64,000 nucleotides of DNA from contig NZ_JAHWXY010000010.1 of assembly GCF_024281235.1 (NCBI RefSeq), positions 62,001 to 126,000 on the forward strand, given 5' to 3'. Shown one piece after another: positions 10,601-18,628 of the stretch. Positions within the stretch are counted from its first letter, which is position 1; every line of letters starts with the position of its first letter. This DNA comes from Shinella daejeonensis (lineage in GTDB: Bacteria > Pseudomonadota > Alphaproteobacteria > Rhizobiales > Rhizobiaceae). Both the position numbers and the translations under genes were made by a program. Under the pieces are notes generated by a model, which saw only the letters and a list, made by a program, of their open reading frames with translations, searched no databases and was not told where the DNA came from.

Positions 10601-11075
10601 GCTCGCCGCCGACATGTACGGCCCGGTCGGCGTGCTGCCGACGCCGGCCTATTTCTACGGCCTTTCGGCCGGCGAGGAGGTCCAGCCGGAAATCGAGAGG
10701 GGCAAGTCGCTCGTCATCCTCTACCAGACGATGAGCGACCCGGACGAGCAGGGCATGGTGAAGGTGTTCTTCGAGCTGAACGGCCAGCCGCGGCTCATCA
10801 AGGTCCCCGACCGCAATCGCGCCGCGACCTCCGTCGCCCGGCGCAAGGCGGAGGCGGGCAACCCCGCCCATCTCGGCGCGCCGATGCCGGGCGTCGTCTC
10901 GACCGTCGCCGTCGCCGCCGGCCAGTCCGTCAAGGCGGGCGACGTGCTGCTGTCCATCGAGGCGATGAAGATGGAGACGGCGCTGCATGCCGAAAAGGAC
11001 GGCACGATCGCCGAAGTGCTGGTCAAGGCCGGCGACCAGATCGACGCCAAGGACCTGCTGATCGTTTTCGCCTGA
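7620..11075 (+). CDS. pyc: Pyruvate carboxylase
   Basis: This single-chain 1151-residue biotin enzyme carboxylates pyruvate to oxaloacetate, the main anaplerotic reaction of rhizobia. The domains in order are biotin carboxylase/ATP-grasp (about 1-470, with the glycine-rich KASWGGGGRGM loop and the FIEVNPRIQVEHTVTE motif), carboxyltransferase (about 540-810, with TDTTMRDAHQSLLATRM), the allosteric/tetramerisation linker, and the biotin carrier domain with EAMKMET (biotinyl lysine about K1117). I chose a TTG start at 7620 because the protein then begins PISKILVANRSEIAIRVFRA like other rhizobial Pyc, and GAGGAG lies about 8 bases upstream. The frame remains open a further 39 bases upstream. It appears monocistronic. 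Confidence 0.96.
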   Translation: MPISKILVANRSEIAIRVFRAANELGLKTVAIWAEEDKLALHRFKADESYRIGRGPHLPRDLGPIESYLSIDEVIRVAKLSGADAIHPGYGLLSESPEFVEACDAAGIIFIGPRPETMRQLGNKVAARNLAISVGVPVVPATDPLPDDEAEIHRLAESIGYPVMLKASWGGGGRGMRAIRDPKDLIREVTEARREAKAAFGKDEVYLEKLLERARHVESQILGDTHGNVVHLFERDCSIQRRNQKVVERAPAPYLSDAQRQEVADYSIRIAKATNYIGAGTVEYLMDADTGKFYFIEVNPRIQVEHTVTEVVTGIDIVKAQIHILDGEAIGTPESGVPKQEDIHLSAHALQCRITTEDPEQNFIPDYGRITGYRSASGFGIRLDGGTAYPGAVITRFYDPLLVKVTAWAPNPLEAISRMDRALREFRIRGVATNLTFLEEIIRHPSFKDNSYTTRFIDTTPELFQQVKRQDRATKLLTYLADVTVNGHPEARGRPRPPADAARPVVPFIEGDIVPGTKQKLDELGPKKFAAWLRGEKRAFITDTTMRDAHQSLLATRMRTHDIAGVAGTYARALPQLFSLECWGGATFDVSMRFLTEDPWDRLARIREDAPNLLLQMLLRGANGVGYKNYPDNVVKYFVRQAAKGGIDVFRVFDCLNWVDNMRVSMDAVIEEDRICEAAICYTGDILNAARPKYDLKYYTALAGELEKAGAHMIALKDMAGLLKPAAARVLFKALREATDLPIHFHTHDTSGIAAATVLAAVESGVDVVDAAMDALSGNTSQPCLGSLVEALKGSQHDTGLDPESIRRISFYWEAVRNQYAAFESDLKGPASEVYLHEMPGGQFTNLKEQARSLGLETRWHQVAQAYADANRMFGDIVKVTPSSKVVGDMALMMVSQDLTVADVEDPAKDIAFPDSVVSMLRGDLGQPPGGWPAALQKKALKGEAPYIAVPGSLLPAADLDAERKTIEDKLERKVDDFEFASYLMYPKVFTDYALAADMYGPVGVLPTPAYFYGLSAGEEVQPEIERGKSLVILYQTMSDPDEQGMVKVFFELNGQPRLIKVPDRNRAATSVARRKAEAGNPAHLGAPMPGVVSTVAVAAGQSVKAGDVLLSIEAMKMETALHAEKDGTIAEVLVKAGDQIDAKDLLIVFA

Positions 11076-11164
11076 ACCGATCGCCGGGAACGGCGCGCGG
11101 ATACTTGAAAGCCGGCGGTGGATGTGGGAAGGATTTTCATCCCGCATCCATCAGGCCGACACGC

Positions 11165-11719
11165 ATGTCCTTCGCCATCCGAACCGCCGTTCCCGGCGAC
11201 GTTGCCGCGATCACCGAGATCTATCGCGAATCCGTGTTGAACGGGGTGGCGACCTATGAGACCGAGCCGCCTGCTCTGGAGGAGATGCGCCTTCGCTTCG
11301 AAGCGGTCAGCGGCGCGGGCTTTCCCTATATCGTCGCACAGGCGCCGGAAGGCCTCGTGCTCGGCTATGCCTATGTCTCGGCCTTCCGCGACCGGGCGGC
11401 CTATCGCTGGCTGGTGGAGGATTCGATCTATCTGGCGCCGGAAGCACGCGGCAAGGGCATCGGCAAGGCGCTTCTCGCCGCATTGATCGATCGTTCGACG
11501 CAAGCGGGCTTCCGCCAGATGGTGGCCGTCATCGGCGGCGCGGAACCCGCCTCCGTGGCGCTCCACAGCCGGGCAGGCTTCCAGCACGGCGGCCACATGC
11601 CGGCCTCCGGCTTCAAGCATGGCCGCTGGCTCGATACGATCATCATGCAGCGTCCGCTCGGCCCGGGTGACGCCACGCCCCCGTCTCCCGACACCTTTCC
11701 AGCCACGCCCCACGACTGA
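11165..11719 (+). CDS. GNAT acetyltransferase, phosphinothricin/methionine-sulfoximine type
   Basis: This 184-residue GNAT-fold N-acetyltransferase resembles the Pat/MddA group that acetylates the amino group of phosphinothricin, methionine sulfoximine or methionine sulfone. Visible hallmarks are the N-terminal IRTAVPGDVAAITEIYRESV, ETEPP near residue 36, the acetyl-CoA loop EARGKGIGKALL, and the C-terminal GFKHGRWLDTIIMQRPLG. The ATG at 11165 was chosen over the open frame back to 11105 because it starts the domain directly. The C-terminal tail (about 15 residues, rich in P and T) is longer than the fold needs. The substrate is inferred only from the subgroup. Confidence 0.85.
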   Translation: MSFAIRTAVPGDVAAITEIYRESVLNGVATYETEPPALEEMRLRFEAVSGAGFPYIVAQAPEGLVLGYAYVSAFRDRAAYRWLVEDSIYLAPEARGKGIGKALLAALIDRSTQAGFRQMVAVIGGAEPASVALHSRAGFQHGGHMPASGFKHGRWLDTIIMQRPLGPGDATPPSPDTFPATPHD

Positions 11720-12021
11720 GCACAGGCGACCGGCGGCCGTGTCCCCGGATGCGATCGGTGCGCCGAGAGCCGAAGCATTCCGGCAAGAATGGAACCGGTC
11801 AGGCGAGCGGGATGAGGAAAAGCGTGAAACGGTTTTCCGCCCGAATCCTGTTCCCCCTGCCCGGAACCGATCGCGATGCGTTCCGGTCGGGAACCGGCGC
11901 GGCCTGCCTCGCGCCCGCCCGCCTCTTCGGCCAACGCCCGGCCCGACGCCGTCGCGCGCCGGTCGACCGGGAAGACAGACAGAACGGAGCCGGCCAGCGG
12001 ACAGTGCGGGGCGAGCAGAGG
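11720..12021. other. Intergenic region without a supported gene
   Basis: These 302 bases separate the GNAT gene from the convergent NYN gene. Open frames here are arginine/proline-rich shadows without family features. I see no clear hairpin with a T-run, RNA gene or repeat. Confidence 0.5.
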
Positions 12022-12777
12022 CTATACGCCTCCGCCGCCGCTCTTCTTCCTGGCCGGCGCTTTTATCCGTATCCGCAAGGGTTTGCCATCTTTCTGCTCC
12101 AGTTCAAAGGCGCCGGCCTTCCTGACGAGGTCGCTGAGTTTCCGGAAGCCGTAGGTGCGCGGGTCGAAGTCCGAGGCCAGATTGGCCAGCTGGGTGCCGA
12201 CAGCGCCCAGATGAACCCAGCCGTCGTCGCTTTCCATTTGCAGGATCACGCGCTTGATGATCGGCGCGGCGGAGGATGGCGGTTGCAGCGGGGTTGTGGT
12301 TCCGGCCGCGCCGTTGCCGCCTGTATCCGCCGCCGGCAGCAGGTTCTCCGTATAGGTGAATCTACGGCATGCCTGCCGGAAGCTCTCGGGCGTCTTCTGC
12401 TCGCCGAAGCCGAACACGTCCACCCCCTGTTCGCGGATGCGCGCGGCAAGCCGGGTAAAGTCGCTATCGGAAGACACCAGGCAAAATCCGTCAAAACGGG
12501 CGCTGTGAAGGAGATCCATGGCGTCGATGACAAGGGTGATGTCGGACGCGTTCTTGCCGGTCGTATAGGCGAACTGTTGCTGGGGAATGATCGCATGACG
12601 CGCAAGAACCTCGGTCCACCCCTTGGACCTCGGGCTCGCGAAGTCGCCGTAGATGCGTCGCACGCTCGCTTCGCCGATCTTGGCGATCTCTTCGAAGAGG
12701 CCGTCGACGATCTTGGAGGAGGTATTGTCGGCGTCGATCAGGACGGCCAATCGGGGCGAACGGGGTTCAGTCGGCAT
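12022..12777 (-). CDS. NYN-domain (LabA/DUF88-type) putative ribonuclease with OST-HTH domain
   Basis: This 251-residue protein has an N-terminal NYN (PIN-like) nuclease domain: AVLIDADNTS near residue 11, GKNASDITLVIDAMDLL mid-domain, and FCLVSSDSDFTRLA supplying the conserved acidic residues for metal binding. Residues about 165-240 (IIKRVILQ...GWVHLGAVG...YGFRKLSDLV) look like an OST-HTH/LOTUS RNA-binding domain. Such proteins are predicted cytoplasmic RNases or RNA-binding factors. The last residues are basic and glycine-rich. It is convergent with the GNAT gene. The fold is confident; the biological role is unknown. Confidence 0.88.
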   Translation of the reverse strand: MPTEPRSPRLAVLIDADNTSSKIVDGLFEEIAKIGEASVRRIYGDFASPRSKGWTEVLARHAIIPQQQFAYTTGKNASDITLVIDAMDLLHSARFDGFCLVSSDSDFTRLAARIREQGVDVFGFGEQKTPESFRQACRRFTYTENLLPAADTGGNGAAGTTTPLQPPSSAAPIIKRVILQMESDDGWVHLGAVGTQLANLASDFDPRTYGFRKLSDLVRKAGAFELEQKDGKPLRIRIKAPARKKSGGGGV

Positions 12778-13002
12778 TGCGTCAAACCAGTTTCCATTTC
12801 CAACGGGCCGCAGTTTCTATCTCCATGGACATCCCGTCAAGCAGCGGCGCACCCTCGACGCGCGAGGCCCGCTGGCGGCTTCGGCTCGAAGGAAGCGGCG
12901 GATCGTTCGAGGTCCTTTGCCGGAGCAGTTCAGCGACGCCGAAGCCGGTTTTCCGTCCCGAATCGCACGGGAAACAAAGGAAGAGAATAGTGCGGGTAAT
13001 CT

Positions 13003-13165
13003 TCATTTTCGAGAAATGCTCAAGCCTTCATGAGCGAGCAGCCCTGCGGATCTACGGTCCGCCACCCCGTCGCGCGGCAGGACCACGAAACCTTTGTCGC
13101 CCTCCAAGCCCTTGACGATTTCCAACGTGAACGTCCCGACCCCTTTCAGCATCCGCCCGGCACGA
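13003..13165 (-). pseudogene. Decayed C-terminal fragment of an IS5-like transposase
   Basis: On the minus strand the frame reads RMLKGVGTFTLEIVKG, then GFVVLPR followed by a degraded stretch ending LLAHEGLSISRK. This follows the order of IS5-family transposase C-termini (TLEIVKR, then FVVLPRRWVVERT, then RRLAKD), with several key residues changed and a few missing. There is no N-terminus, no start and no recognisable terminal inverted repeats, so it is a relic. The surrounding 12778-13339 stretch has no other supported gene. It sits exactly where the core block ends and the accessory metabolic block begins. Confidence 0.55.
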
Positions 13166-13339
13166 CCCTCGCGGCAAGGCCACGGCCGGCAAAGATCTAG
13201 AGAAATTTGGAGAGCGAGAAGCCGCAGCCGGGTGCTGGTGAGGGGGTCGTCAATGGGAAAGCGGCTTCTCTCTCCGCGTTCGGACCCGGAACTGGCTTCT
13301 ATCCTTGTCCAACCTGAATCGGCAATGCCCAGACATCCA

Positions 13340-14215
13340 TCAGAATGTGACGGATTCGCCGTCCGCCGGTGCGAGGAGCTTGTCGGCAAAGCCTTTGCTG
13401 CGGGCGAAGGCGCGAAGCGCGGCGCGGGTCACGGTGCAGTGGTTCACTGCTTCCATATGGGATGCGATGAGGATCGTCTCCGGCGCAGCCTGATGGACCG
13501 ACAGAACGTCGGCCGTCCCCATGATGATGCCGTCATCGAGACCGACCAGCTTCGCATCGCCGGTGTTCAGGATCGCGATCTCCGGCCTATGGGTGGCGAG
13601 GACACCTGCAACGTCATCATTCCAGATCGTGTCGTCAGCCAGATAGACGGTTTTCATGTCAGGATGCTTGAAGACCACGCCGCAGACTTCGCCGAGGAGT
13701 GCACCGGCCACCGCATAGGCGGCGTCGGAGCCGTGGCGGCCGCCGGTCTTGATCAGCTGCACCCCGTTGAACTGCGACGTGTCGCCGAGCACCCGGACAT
13801 CGGTGAAGCCCTGCGAGCGGATGGTTTCGGCGTCGGCGTCGTTCTGCGCAAAGAGCGGCAAATTTCTGGGCACGAGATTGCGTGCCGCTTCATCCCAGTG
13901 ATCCTCGTGCAGATGGGTGACGATCACCGCATCCACATCCACAATATCCTCGATCGGGAAGGGAAGATGCACCAGCGGGTTGCGCTCCTCGCTGTTCAAC
14001 GTGCCCTCGAAACCCGGCCAGGCGTGGCGCTCGGCCAGCATCGGATCAACCAGAAAACGTTGCCCGGCATAGTCGACATGCAGGGTGGCGTTGCGGATCT
14101 GGGTGATCTTCAGGCCCGATTCTCGCGTGGCGGGAGTCTCCCCGGCGTGGGCGGCAAAAGCGGTGGCGGCGAGCGCTGCACCGGAGAGGGCCAAGAGGTC
14201 TCTGCGCGTGGTCAT
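13340..14215 (-). CDS. TAT-exported MBL-fold metallohydrolase
   Basis: This 291-residue protein begins TTRRDLLALSGAALAATAFA with AHA before residue 25, a twin-arginine signal with a likely signal-peptidase site. The mature part is a metallo-beta-lactamase fold of the UlaG-like type: the metal motif THLHEDHWD is near residue 100, with a further aspartate at YLADDTIW and a late histidine in ASHMEAVNH. It probably acts on a small molecule in the periplasm; the substrate is unknown. It lies 27 bases downstream of the isochorismatase-like gene on the same strand and is probably co-transcribed with it. Confidence 0.82.
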   Translation of the reverse strand: MTTRRDLLALSGAALAATAFAAHAGETPATRESGLKITQIRNATLHVDYAGQRFLVDPMLAERHAWPGFEGTLNSEERNPLVHLPFPIEDIVDVDAVIVTHLHEDHWDEAARNLVPRNLPLFAQNDADAETIRSQGFTDVRVLGDTSQFNGVQLIKTGGRHGSDAAYAVAGALLGEVCGVVFKHPDMKTVYLADDTIWNDDVAGVLATHRPEIAILNTGDAKLVGLDDGIIMGTADVLSVHQAAPETILIASHMEAVNHCTVTRAALRAFARSKGFADKLLAPADGESVTF

Positions 14216-14242
14216 GGTCGGATTCCTTCTTTCCGGCTCGGT

Positions 14243-14785
14243 TCAGCGCGCGATGAACGCGTCGGTGCTGATCACCTCGCCATAGAGGAAGGCGAGCGCC
14301 GCCATCAGCGCGGCATGAACCTGCGCGGCGGGTGCTGTCACGCCGTCGAATTCCAGATCACGGGTGGCGCAGGCGTCGTGGATGGTGACGGTGCTGTAGC
14401 CGAGGTCGTTTGCGGCGCGCGTCGTGGCGTCGACGCACATATGGCTCATCGCGCCGATCACGACGGTCTCTTCGACGCCTTTTTCCTTGAGCAAATCGCC
14501 CAGCCCGGTTTCGCGGAAGGAATTGGGAAAATTCTTGGTGATGACCGGCTCATCGCCCTGCGGCAGCACGGCCGCGTTGATCTCCGCCCCGTCGCTTCCG
14601 GGCGCGAAGATCGGACCGCCGGGCATCTCATGGCGGATATGGACGACCAGATCACCCTGCTTTCGGGCATGGGCGATGACGCGGGCGGCATTGGCGGCGG
14701 CGGCGTCGATCCCCACCAGCGGGAATTTGCCCGTGGGCCAATATTCGTTCTGGAGATCGACGACGAAGATGGCGCGTTTCGACAT
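14243..14785 (-). CDS. Isochorismatase-family cysteine hydrolase
   Basis: The 180-residue product has the catalytic triad layout of the family: Asp in VVDLQNEY, Lys in ITKNFPNSF and Cys in GAMSHMCVDATTRAA. These enzymes hydrolyse amides or vinyl ethers (isochorismate, nicotinamide, N-carbamoyl compounds); the exact substrate cannot be told. The frame is open upstream to 14995, but the ATG at 14785 gives the standard N-terminus (MSKRAIFVVDLQNEY). It is divergent from the GlxA-type AraC regulator, about 100 bases away, which is the natural candidate to control it and the downstream MBL-fold gene. Confidence 0.86.
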   Translation of the reverse strand: MSKRAIFVVDLQNEYWPTGKFPLVGIDAAAANAARVIAHARKQGDLVVHIRHEMPGGPIFAPGSDGAEINAAVLPQGDEPVITKNFPNSFRETGLGDLLKEKGVEETVVIGAMSHMCVDATTRAANDLGYSTVTIHDACATRDLEFDGVTAPAAQVHAALMAALAFLYGEVISTDAFIAR

Positions 14786-14886
14786 GACGGGTTCCTTTTG
14801 ACTGGATGTTGCTTGCACCCAATATCGTTGCGAGCGACAGTCGCAGCCATTGGCATTATCGACAGAATCAGAGGCAATATCGACAA

Positions 14887-15855
14887 ATGACCGATGCGCG
14901 GATCGGAATCGTCCTTTATCCCGGCGTGCAGATGTCGGCGGTCCTCGGGCTGGCCGACCTGTTCCAGGTCGCCGGCCGTATCGCGCAGGACGCAAACCCC
15001 GACGCGCCCCGACTTGGCGTGCACCATCTGCAAGCGGATGGAGCGGCAGCGCCGGCGGTAGTCTTTGACAGTGACGGCCCGGCTGAAGTGCGAGAGCAGA
15101 AAATCTGCGACGTGCTGATCCTGCCGCCCTCGCTGGAGCCGCCGATCGCCAGCGAAGCCGCGTTGTCGCTGGCGGGCTGGCTGCGCGAACGGCATGGCGA
15201 AGGCTCGGTGCTGGCTTCCATCTGCGCCGGGGCTTTCCTGCTGGGAGAAACCGGCCTGCTGGCAGGCAGGACGGTGACCACCCACTGGACGCTGGCCGAA
15301 ACTTTCGGAAATCGTTTCGCCGATACGCAGATCGACATCGATCGGCTGATCATCGACAATGGCGACATCATCTCGGCCGGAGGGCTGATGGCGTGGACCG
15401 ATCTGGGGCTGAAGCTGGTCGATCGCTTTCTCGGACCCGTGGTGATGGCCAGAACTGCGAGAATGCTGCTGGTCGATCCGCCGGGACGCGAGCAGCGTTA
15501 CTATAGCGGCTTCGTGCCGCGCCTCAATCACGGTGACGCGGCGATCCTCAAGGCGCAGCATTTCCTGCAAGCCAATGAGGGTAAAGAAGCGCGGCTGTCG
15601 ATTCTCGCGGGCGAAGCCGGCCTTGAACAACGCACCTTCCTGCGCCGGTTCCAGAAGGCCACCGGGCTGACCGCGACCGACTATGCCCAGCGCCTGCGCG
15701 TCGCCAGGGCGCAGGAACTGCTCCAGTTCGGCCAATTGCCGGTGGAGCGCGTGGCGTGGGAGGTCGGCTACTCCGATCCCGGCGCGTTCCGCAAAATCTT
15801 CCTGCGCATCGTCGGGCTGTCACCGAGCGAGTATCGGCAGAGGTTTCATGCCTGA
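14887..15855 (+). CDS. GlxA-type transcriptional regulator (DJ-1/PfpI domain plus AraC HTH)
   Basis: The protein has 322 residues. The N-terminal half (about 1-190) is a DJ-1/PfpI amidase-like sensor domain with the nucleophile-elbow-like stretch [17 protein letters not shown]. The C-terminal half (about 215-322) is an AraC/XylS double helix-turn-helix ending [20 protein letters not shown], which contains the family signature. The ATG at 14887 was preferred over the open frame from 14806 because it starts the domain. Divergent placement suggests that it regulates the isochorismatase-like and MBL-fold genes. Confidence 0.88.
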   Translation: MTDARIGIVLYPGVQMSAVLGLADLFQVAGRIAQDANPDAPRLGVHHLQADGAAAPAVVFDSDGPAEVREQKICDVLILPPSLEPPIASEAALSLAGWLRERHGEGSVLASICAGAFLLGETGLLAGRTVTTHWTLAETFGNRFADTQIDIDRLIIDNGDIISAGGLMAWTDLGLKLVDRFLGPVVMARTARMLLVDPPGREQRYYSGFVPRLNHGDAAILKAQHFLQANEGKEARLSILAGEAGLEQRTFLRRFQKATGLTATDYAQRLRVARAQELLQFGQLPVERVAWEVGYSDPGAFRKIFLRIVGLSPSEYRQRFHA

Positions 15856-15884
15856 GGCCGGCATATTCCCCCCTCGGAAGCCGC

Positions 15885-15900
15885 CCGGCCCGAAGGCCGG
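15885..15900. terminator. Hairpin between convergent genes, possible bidirectional terminator
   Basis: A perfect 6-bp stem, CCGGCC and GGCCGG, with loop CGAA (TTCG when read on the minus strand) lies between the AraC-type stop (15855) and the NmrA-like gene stop (15914). UUCG loops are unusually stable. There is no strong T-run, so intrinsic termination is only probable. Confidence 0.45.
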
Positions 15901-15913
15901 CCGACATGCCGGG

Positions 15914-16597
15914 TTATTTGCGAAGCTGCGCTATAATATCGGCGATCGGCGTCTCGCCATCGTAGAAGTTCACCGTCTGGCGGATGGCGGCGTGGGCGTT
16001 GATGACGTGCGCGATCGTTTCGGCGACATTCTCGCGTGAGGTGACGCGCTGGCTGTCCGGCCAATCGCCGGCGTCCTCGGTTCGCGTGAGCTTTCCGGTG
16101 GCCGGCTCGGTCGTCAGCAGGCCGGGGCCGAGGATGGTGTAGGCGAGCGTGCTGTCGCGCAGTTGCGTATCCGCGTCGTGCTTGGCCCTTGCATAGGGAT
16201 AGAACGAATCCTTGGGATCGAGCCGGTGGACGTCCTCGCCCGCGCCGGCATAGGAGACCATGACGAAGCGCATTACCCCCGCCTTTTGGGCCGCGGCCAT
16301 GGCGCGGGTCGCGGCCTCGAAGTCGACAGCATGGGTGCGTTGCGGATTGCCCCCGCCTGCGCCTGCCGAGAAGACGATCGCGGCGGCGCCGGAGAACAGC
16401 GAAGCGAGTTCCTCCACACCCGCTGTTTCGATGTCGAGCACGACGGGATTGCCGCCGGCTTTGCGTATGGCGTCGCTCTGGCCGGAATTACGGATTATCG
16501 AGTCGACCGCATAGTCCGCGGCTTTGAGTTTCCCGGCGGCGAGCAACGCCACCTTGCCGTGACCGCCGAGGATCACCACGCGTTGGGTATCAGTCAT
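15914..16597 (-). CDS. NmrA-like / atypical SDR NAD(P)-binding protein
   Basis: The 227-residue product starts with a Rossmann nucleotide-binding motif (VVILGGHGKVALLAAGKL, GxxGxxA type). It continues as an atypical short-chain dehydrogenase of the NAD(P)H-binding YtfG/NmrA kind, with FVMVSYAGAG and the YARAKHDAD segment in place of the classical YxxxK. It may be an oxidoreductase or a redox-sensing protein. The ATG at 16597 has AGGAGT about 7 bases upstream and was preferred to a GTG 9 bases earlier. It is last in the co-directional run with the SnoaL-like, luciferase-like and OYE genes. Confidence 0.78.
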   Translation of the reverse strand: MTDTQRVVILGGHGKVALLAAGKLKAADYAVDSIIRNSGQSDAIRKAGGNPVVLDIETAGVEELASLFSGAAAIVFSAGAGGGNPQRTHAVDFEAATRAMAAAQKAGVMRFVMVSYAGAGEDVHRLDPKDSFYPYARAKHDADTQLRDSTLAYTILGPGLLTTEPATGKLTRTEDAGDWPDSQRVTSRENVAETIAHVINAHAAIRQTVNFYDGETPIADIIAQLRK

Positions 16598-16631
16598 CAG
16601 ATTCACTCCTGTGTTTCGCCGACAGGCATCG

Positions 16632-17570
16632 TCATTCGGGGCTGGCGGTGATCCAGCCGGGCAGATAGTCCATTGTTTTGATCCGCCAGCCTAGGTCGTC
16701 GGATTTCACTGCTTCGATCTGGTAGTGGGCGCCAAAGAGGGGCTCGCCGTCCGGTGTTTCCGTCTGGCCGGGAATGATCCGTCCGAGGATGAGTTTGGCT
16801 GACCGCCTATCGGCTGCGATCTCGATATTGATCGGCGCGCCATGGTGCTGCATCCACGGCCAGGGCATCCGAAACGCCTTGAGCGTTCCCATGAGCAGGC
16901 GACGGCCGTGCATATGGCCCATCGGCGTCAATTCCGCCTCGGCGTCTTCGTGGAAAGCCCCTTCAAACAGCGCGAAGTCGGCCTGATCGAGCGCCCAGGC
17001 ATAGCGGAACCAGGCCTCGGCGATGGCGTCGTCATCGGAGAGGATGAGGTCCGACTGCGGAAAGCGGTTCCATACGGCGTCGAGTTCGCTAACGATAACC
17101 GCCGGAGGGTCGCCGGGCTGCCATTGCCGGTCGGCGGCCGGCAGCCGCCAGCCGTCGAGCAGCGCAGATGCGCCTTCGGTCCAGACCAGTTGCACCTTGA
17201 TGTCGGCGATACTGGACCGTTCGCCGTCGAGATCGAGCGACACGACCAGCAAGCCGCCGAAGAGCACCTGCTGGTCGAGCGCGGCGGGGTTTGTGCCCTG
17301 ACCATGGAAATAGGCAGACGCCACGCCGGCGCGCCCTTGCGTCCGAGCGACGCGATTGTTGACGCTCAGATAGTCCAGCTCCAGCCCGGTGAAGGTCGAC
17401 CGCAGGGCGTCCAGAACCGCAGCGCGGCCCTGGGTTTCGCCGTGATAGCTGGTCGACAGGTGAACGGCATCGGCGAATATCTCGTCCGTACGCTCGATCG
17501 GCAGCCCAAGCCAAAGGGCGCGCACAGCTTCCAGCCGTTCCAGAAGATGTTGCCGTGTCACTGTGGTCAT
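16632..17570 (-). CDS. Tandem SnoaL-like (NTF2 superfamily) protein
   Basis: At 312 residues the protein is about twice the length of a SnoaL-like domain and seems to hold two of them. The first is about 5-155 (VHLSTSYHGETQGRAAVLD). The second is about 170-305 (AWFRYAWALDQADFALFEGAF, then HMHGRRLLMGTL, ending WRIKTMDYLPGW). SnoaL-like domains bind small hydrophobic molecules and some are isomerases, cyclases or dehydratases. It begins 3 bases upstream of the stop of the flavin monooxygenase gene before it, so the two are almost certainly co-translated. Confidence 0.72.
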   Translation of the reverse strand: MTTVTRQHLLERLEAVRALWLGLPIERTDEIFADAVHLSTSYHGETQGRAAVLDALRSTFTGLELDYLSVNNRVARTQGRAGVASAYFHGQGTNPAALDQQVLFGGLLVVSLDLDGERSSIADIKVQLVWTEGASALLDGWRLPAADRQWQPGDPPAVIVSELDAVWNRFPQSDLILSDDDAIAEAWFRYAWALDQADFALFEGAFHEDAEAELTPMGHMHGRRLLMGTLKAFRMPWPWMQHHGAPINIEIAADRRSAKLILGRIIPGQTETPDGEPLFGAHYQIEAVKSDDLGWRIKTMDYLPGWITASPE

Positions 17571-17573
17571 CTC

Positions 17574-18551
17574 TTATTCTCCGGGGAAGTGCGGCAACAC
17601 ATATTCGGCGAGTTCCTGCAGGATTTCCTCGACCGGCCGGCGGTTGGGCTTGAGGTTCAGGGCGACATGGCTGACGCCTTGTTCTTCCTGCTGCTTCCAA
17701 TGCGCGATCAGCTGGTTGCGGCCCATGCGGAAGCGGTTGCCGACATAGCGCAGCGAATCGTCGGGGTTCTCGGTCAGTTCGAAGAACGAGCCGTAGCCAT
17801 AGGGCCGGAAGCTGTCGTCCGTCCGGGCTGCGCGCCATTCCTGCAACAGGTTCGGCAATCGGCCGAAGTCGCTCAGATGCCAGATCCAGCCTTGCGTATT
17901 ATTGGCGATCCAGCCGATATCCTGCCGGGCGCGCCCGACGACCAGCATCGGGACATGGCCGATGACAGACTTGGGCACGAGATCGAGATTGCCGCTGAGC
18001 TGACCGTAAAACTGCGTGCTTTTGGTCGGGAAGCTGTCCTCGATGGTCGTGCGCACCAGATCGAAGGCTTCGCGGAAGCGATCGGCGCGGTTGTCGAAGT
18101 CGACGCCGAAGGCCGGATATTCGACCGGCCGGTCGCCGCTCGACAGGCCGAGGATCAGACGCCCGCCCGTCAACTGGTCGACCGAGACGGCCTGCTTGGC
18201 GATGGTCAGCGGATCGCGCAGCGGCAGCACGATGCCCGCCGTTCCCAGGGCTATGCGCCGCGTGTGCGCGGCCAGATAGCCCAGATAGACGAAGGGATCG
18301 AGCATCTGGCCCGTATCGCCGAAACCGGGATCGTAAAACGGCACGTCGCGCATCCATAGCGCCGAAAACCCGGCGTCATCGGCCAGCTTGGCCAGCCAAG
18401 TGTGATCCTTCAGCGTCGGGAACGGCGAATCCGGATAGCCTTCCAGCGGCATGATGAAGCCGAAGGTGAGCTTGCCGGGCCGGAAGACCCGGCTGTAACC
18501 GGGATGGGATTGATAGGCGGCAGGCATGCTGCCGAGATCGAGGGTCTGCAT
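17574..18551 (-). CDS. Luciferase-like (LLM class) flavin-dependent oxidoreductase
   Basis: This 325-residue enzyme has the (alpha/beta)8 luciferase-like fold: LTFGFIMPLEGY near the start, FSALWMRDVPF, and TAGIVLPLRDPLTIAKQAVS followed by LTGGRLILGLSSGD. Such enzymes use FMNH2 or F420 for monooxygenation or reduction of small organics. The ATG at 18551 has AAGGA 7 bases upstream; a TTG 18 bases earlier is less likely. It sits between another luciferase-like gene and the SnoaL-like gene. No dedicated flavin reductase gene is seen nearby. Confidence 0.84.
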   Translation of the reverse strand: MQTLDLGSMPAAYQSHPGYSRVFRPGKLTFGFIMPLEGYPDSPFPTLKDHTWLAKLADDAGFSALWMRDVPFYDPGFGDTGQMLDPFVYLGYLAAHTRRIALGTAGIVLPLRDPLTIAKQAVSVDQLTGGRLILGLSSGDRPVEYPAFGVDFDNRADRFREAFDLVRTTIEDSFPTKSTQFYGQLSGNLDLVPKSVIGHVPMLVVGRARQDIGWIANNTQGWIWHLSDFGRLPNLLQEWRAARTDDSFRPYGYGSFFELTENPDDSLRYVGNRFRMGRNQLIAHWKQQEEQGVSHVALNLKPNRRPVEEILQELAEYVLPHFPGE

Positions 18552-18628
18552 GGCAATATCCTTGCCCAACCGCCCGCTGGGAGCGGAGCGGCGTGGCGTT
18601 TGAGTATGGGAATTTCTGCTTATGCTTT

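Noticed and set aside
11745-12990. Long plus-strand frame opposite the NYN gene
   Set aside because: It is the antisense shadow of the well supported NYN/OST-HTH gene.
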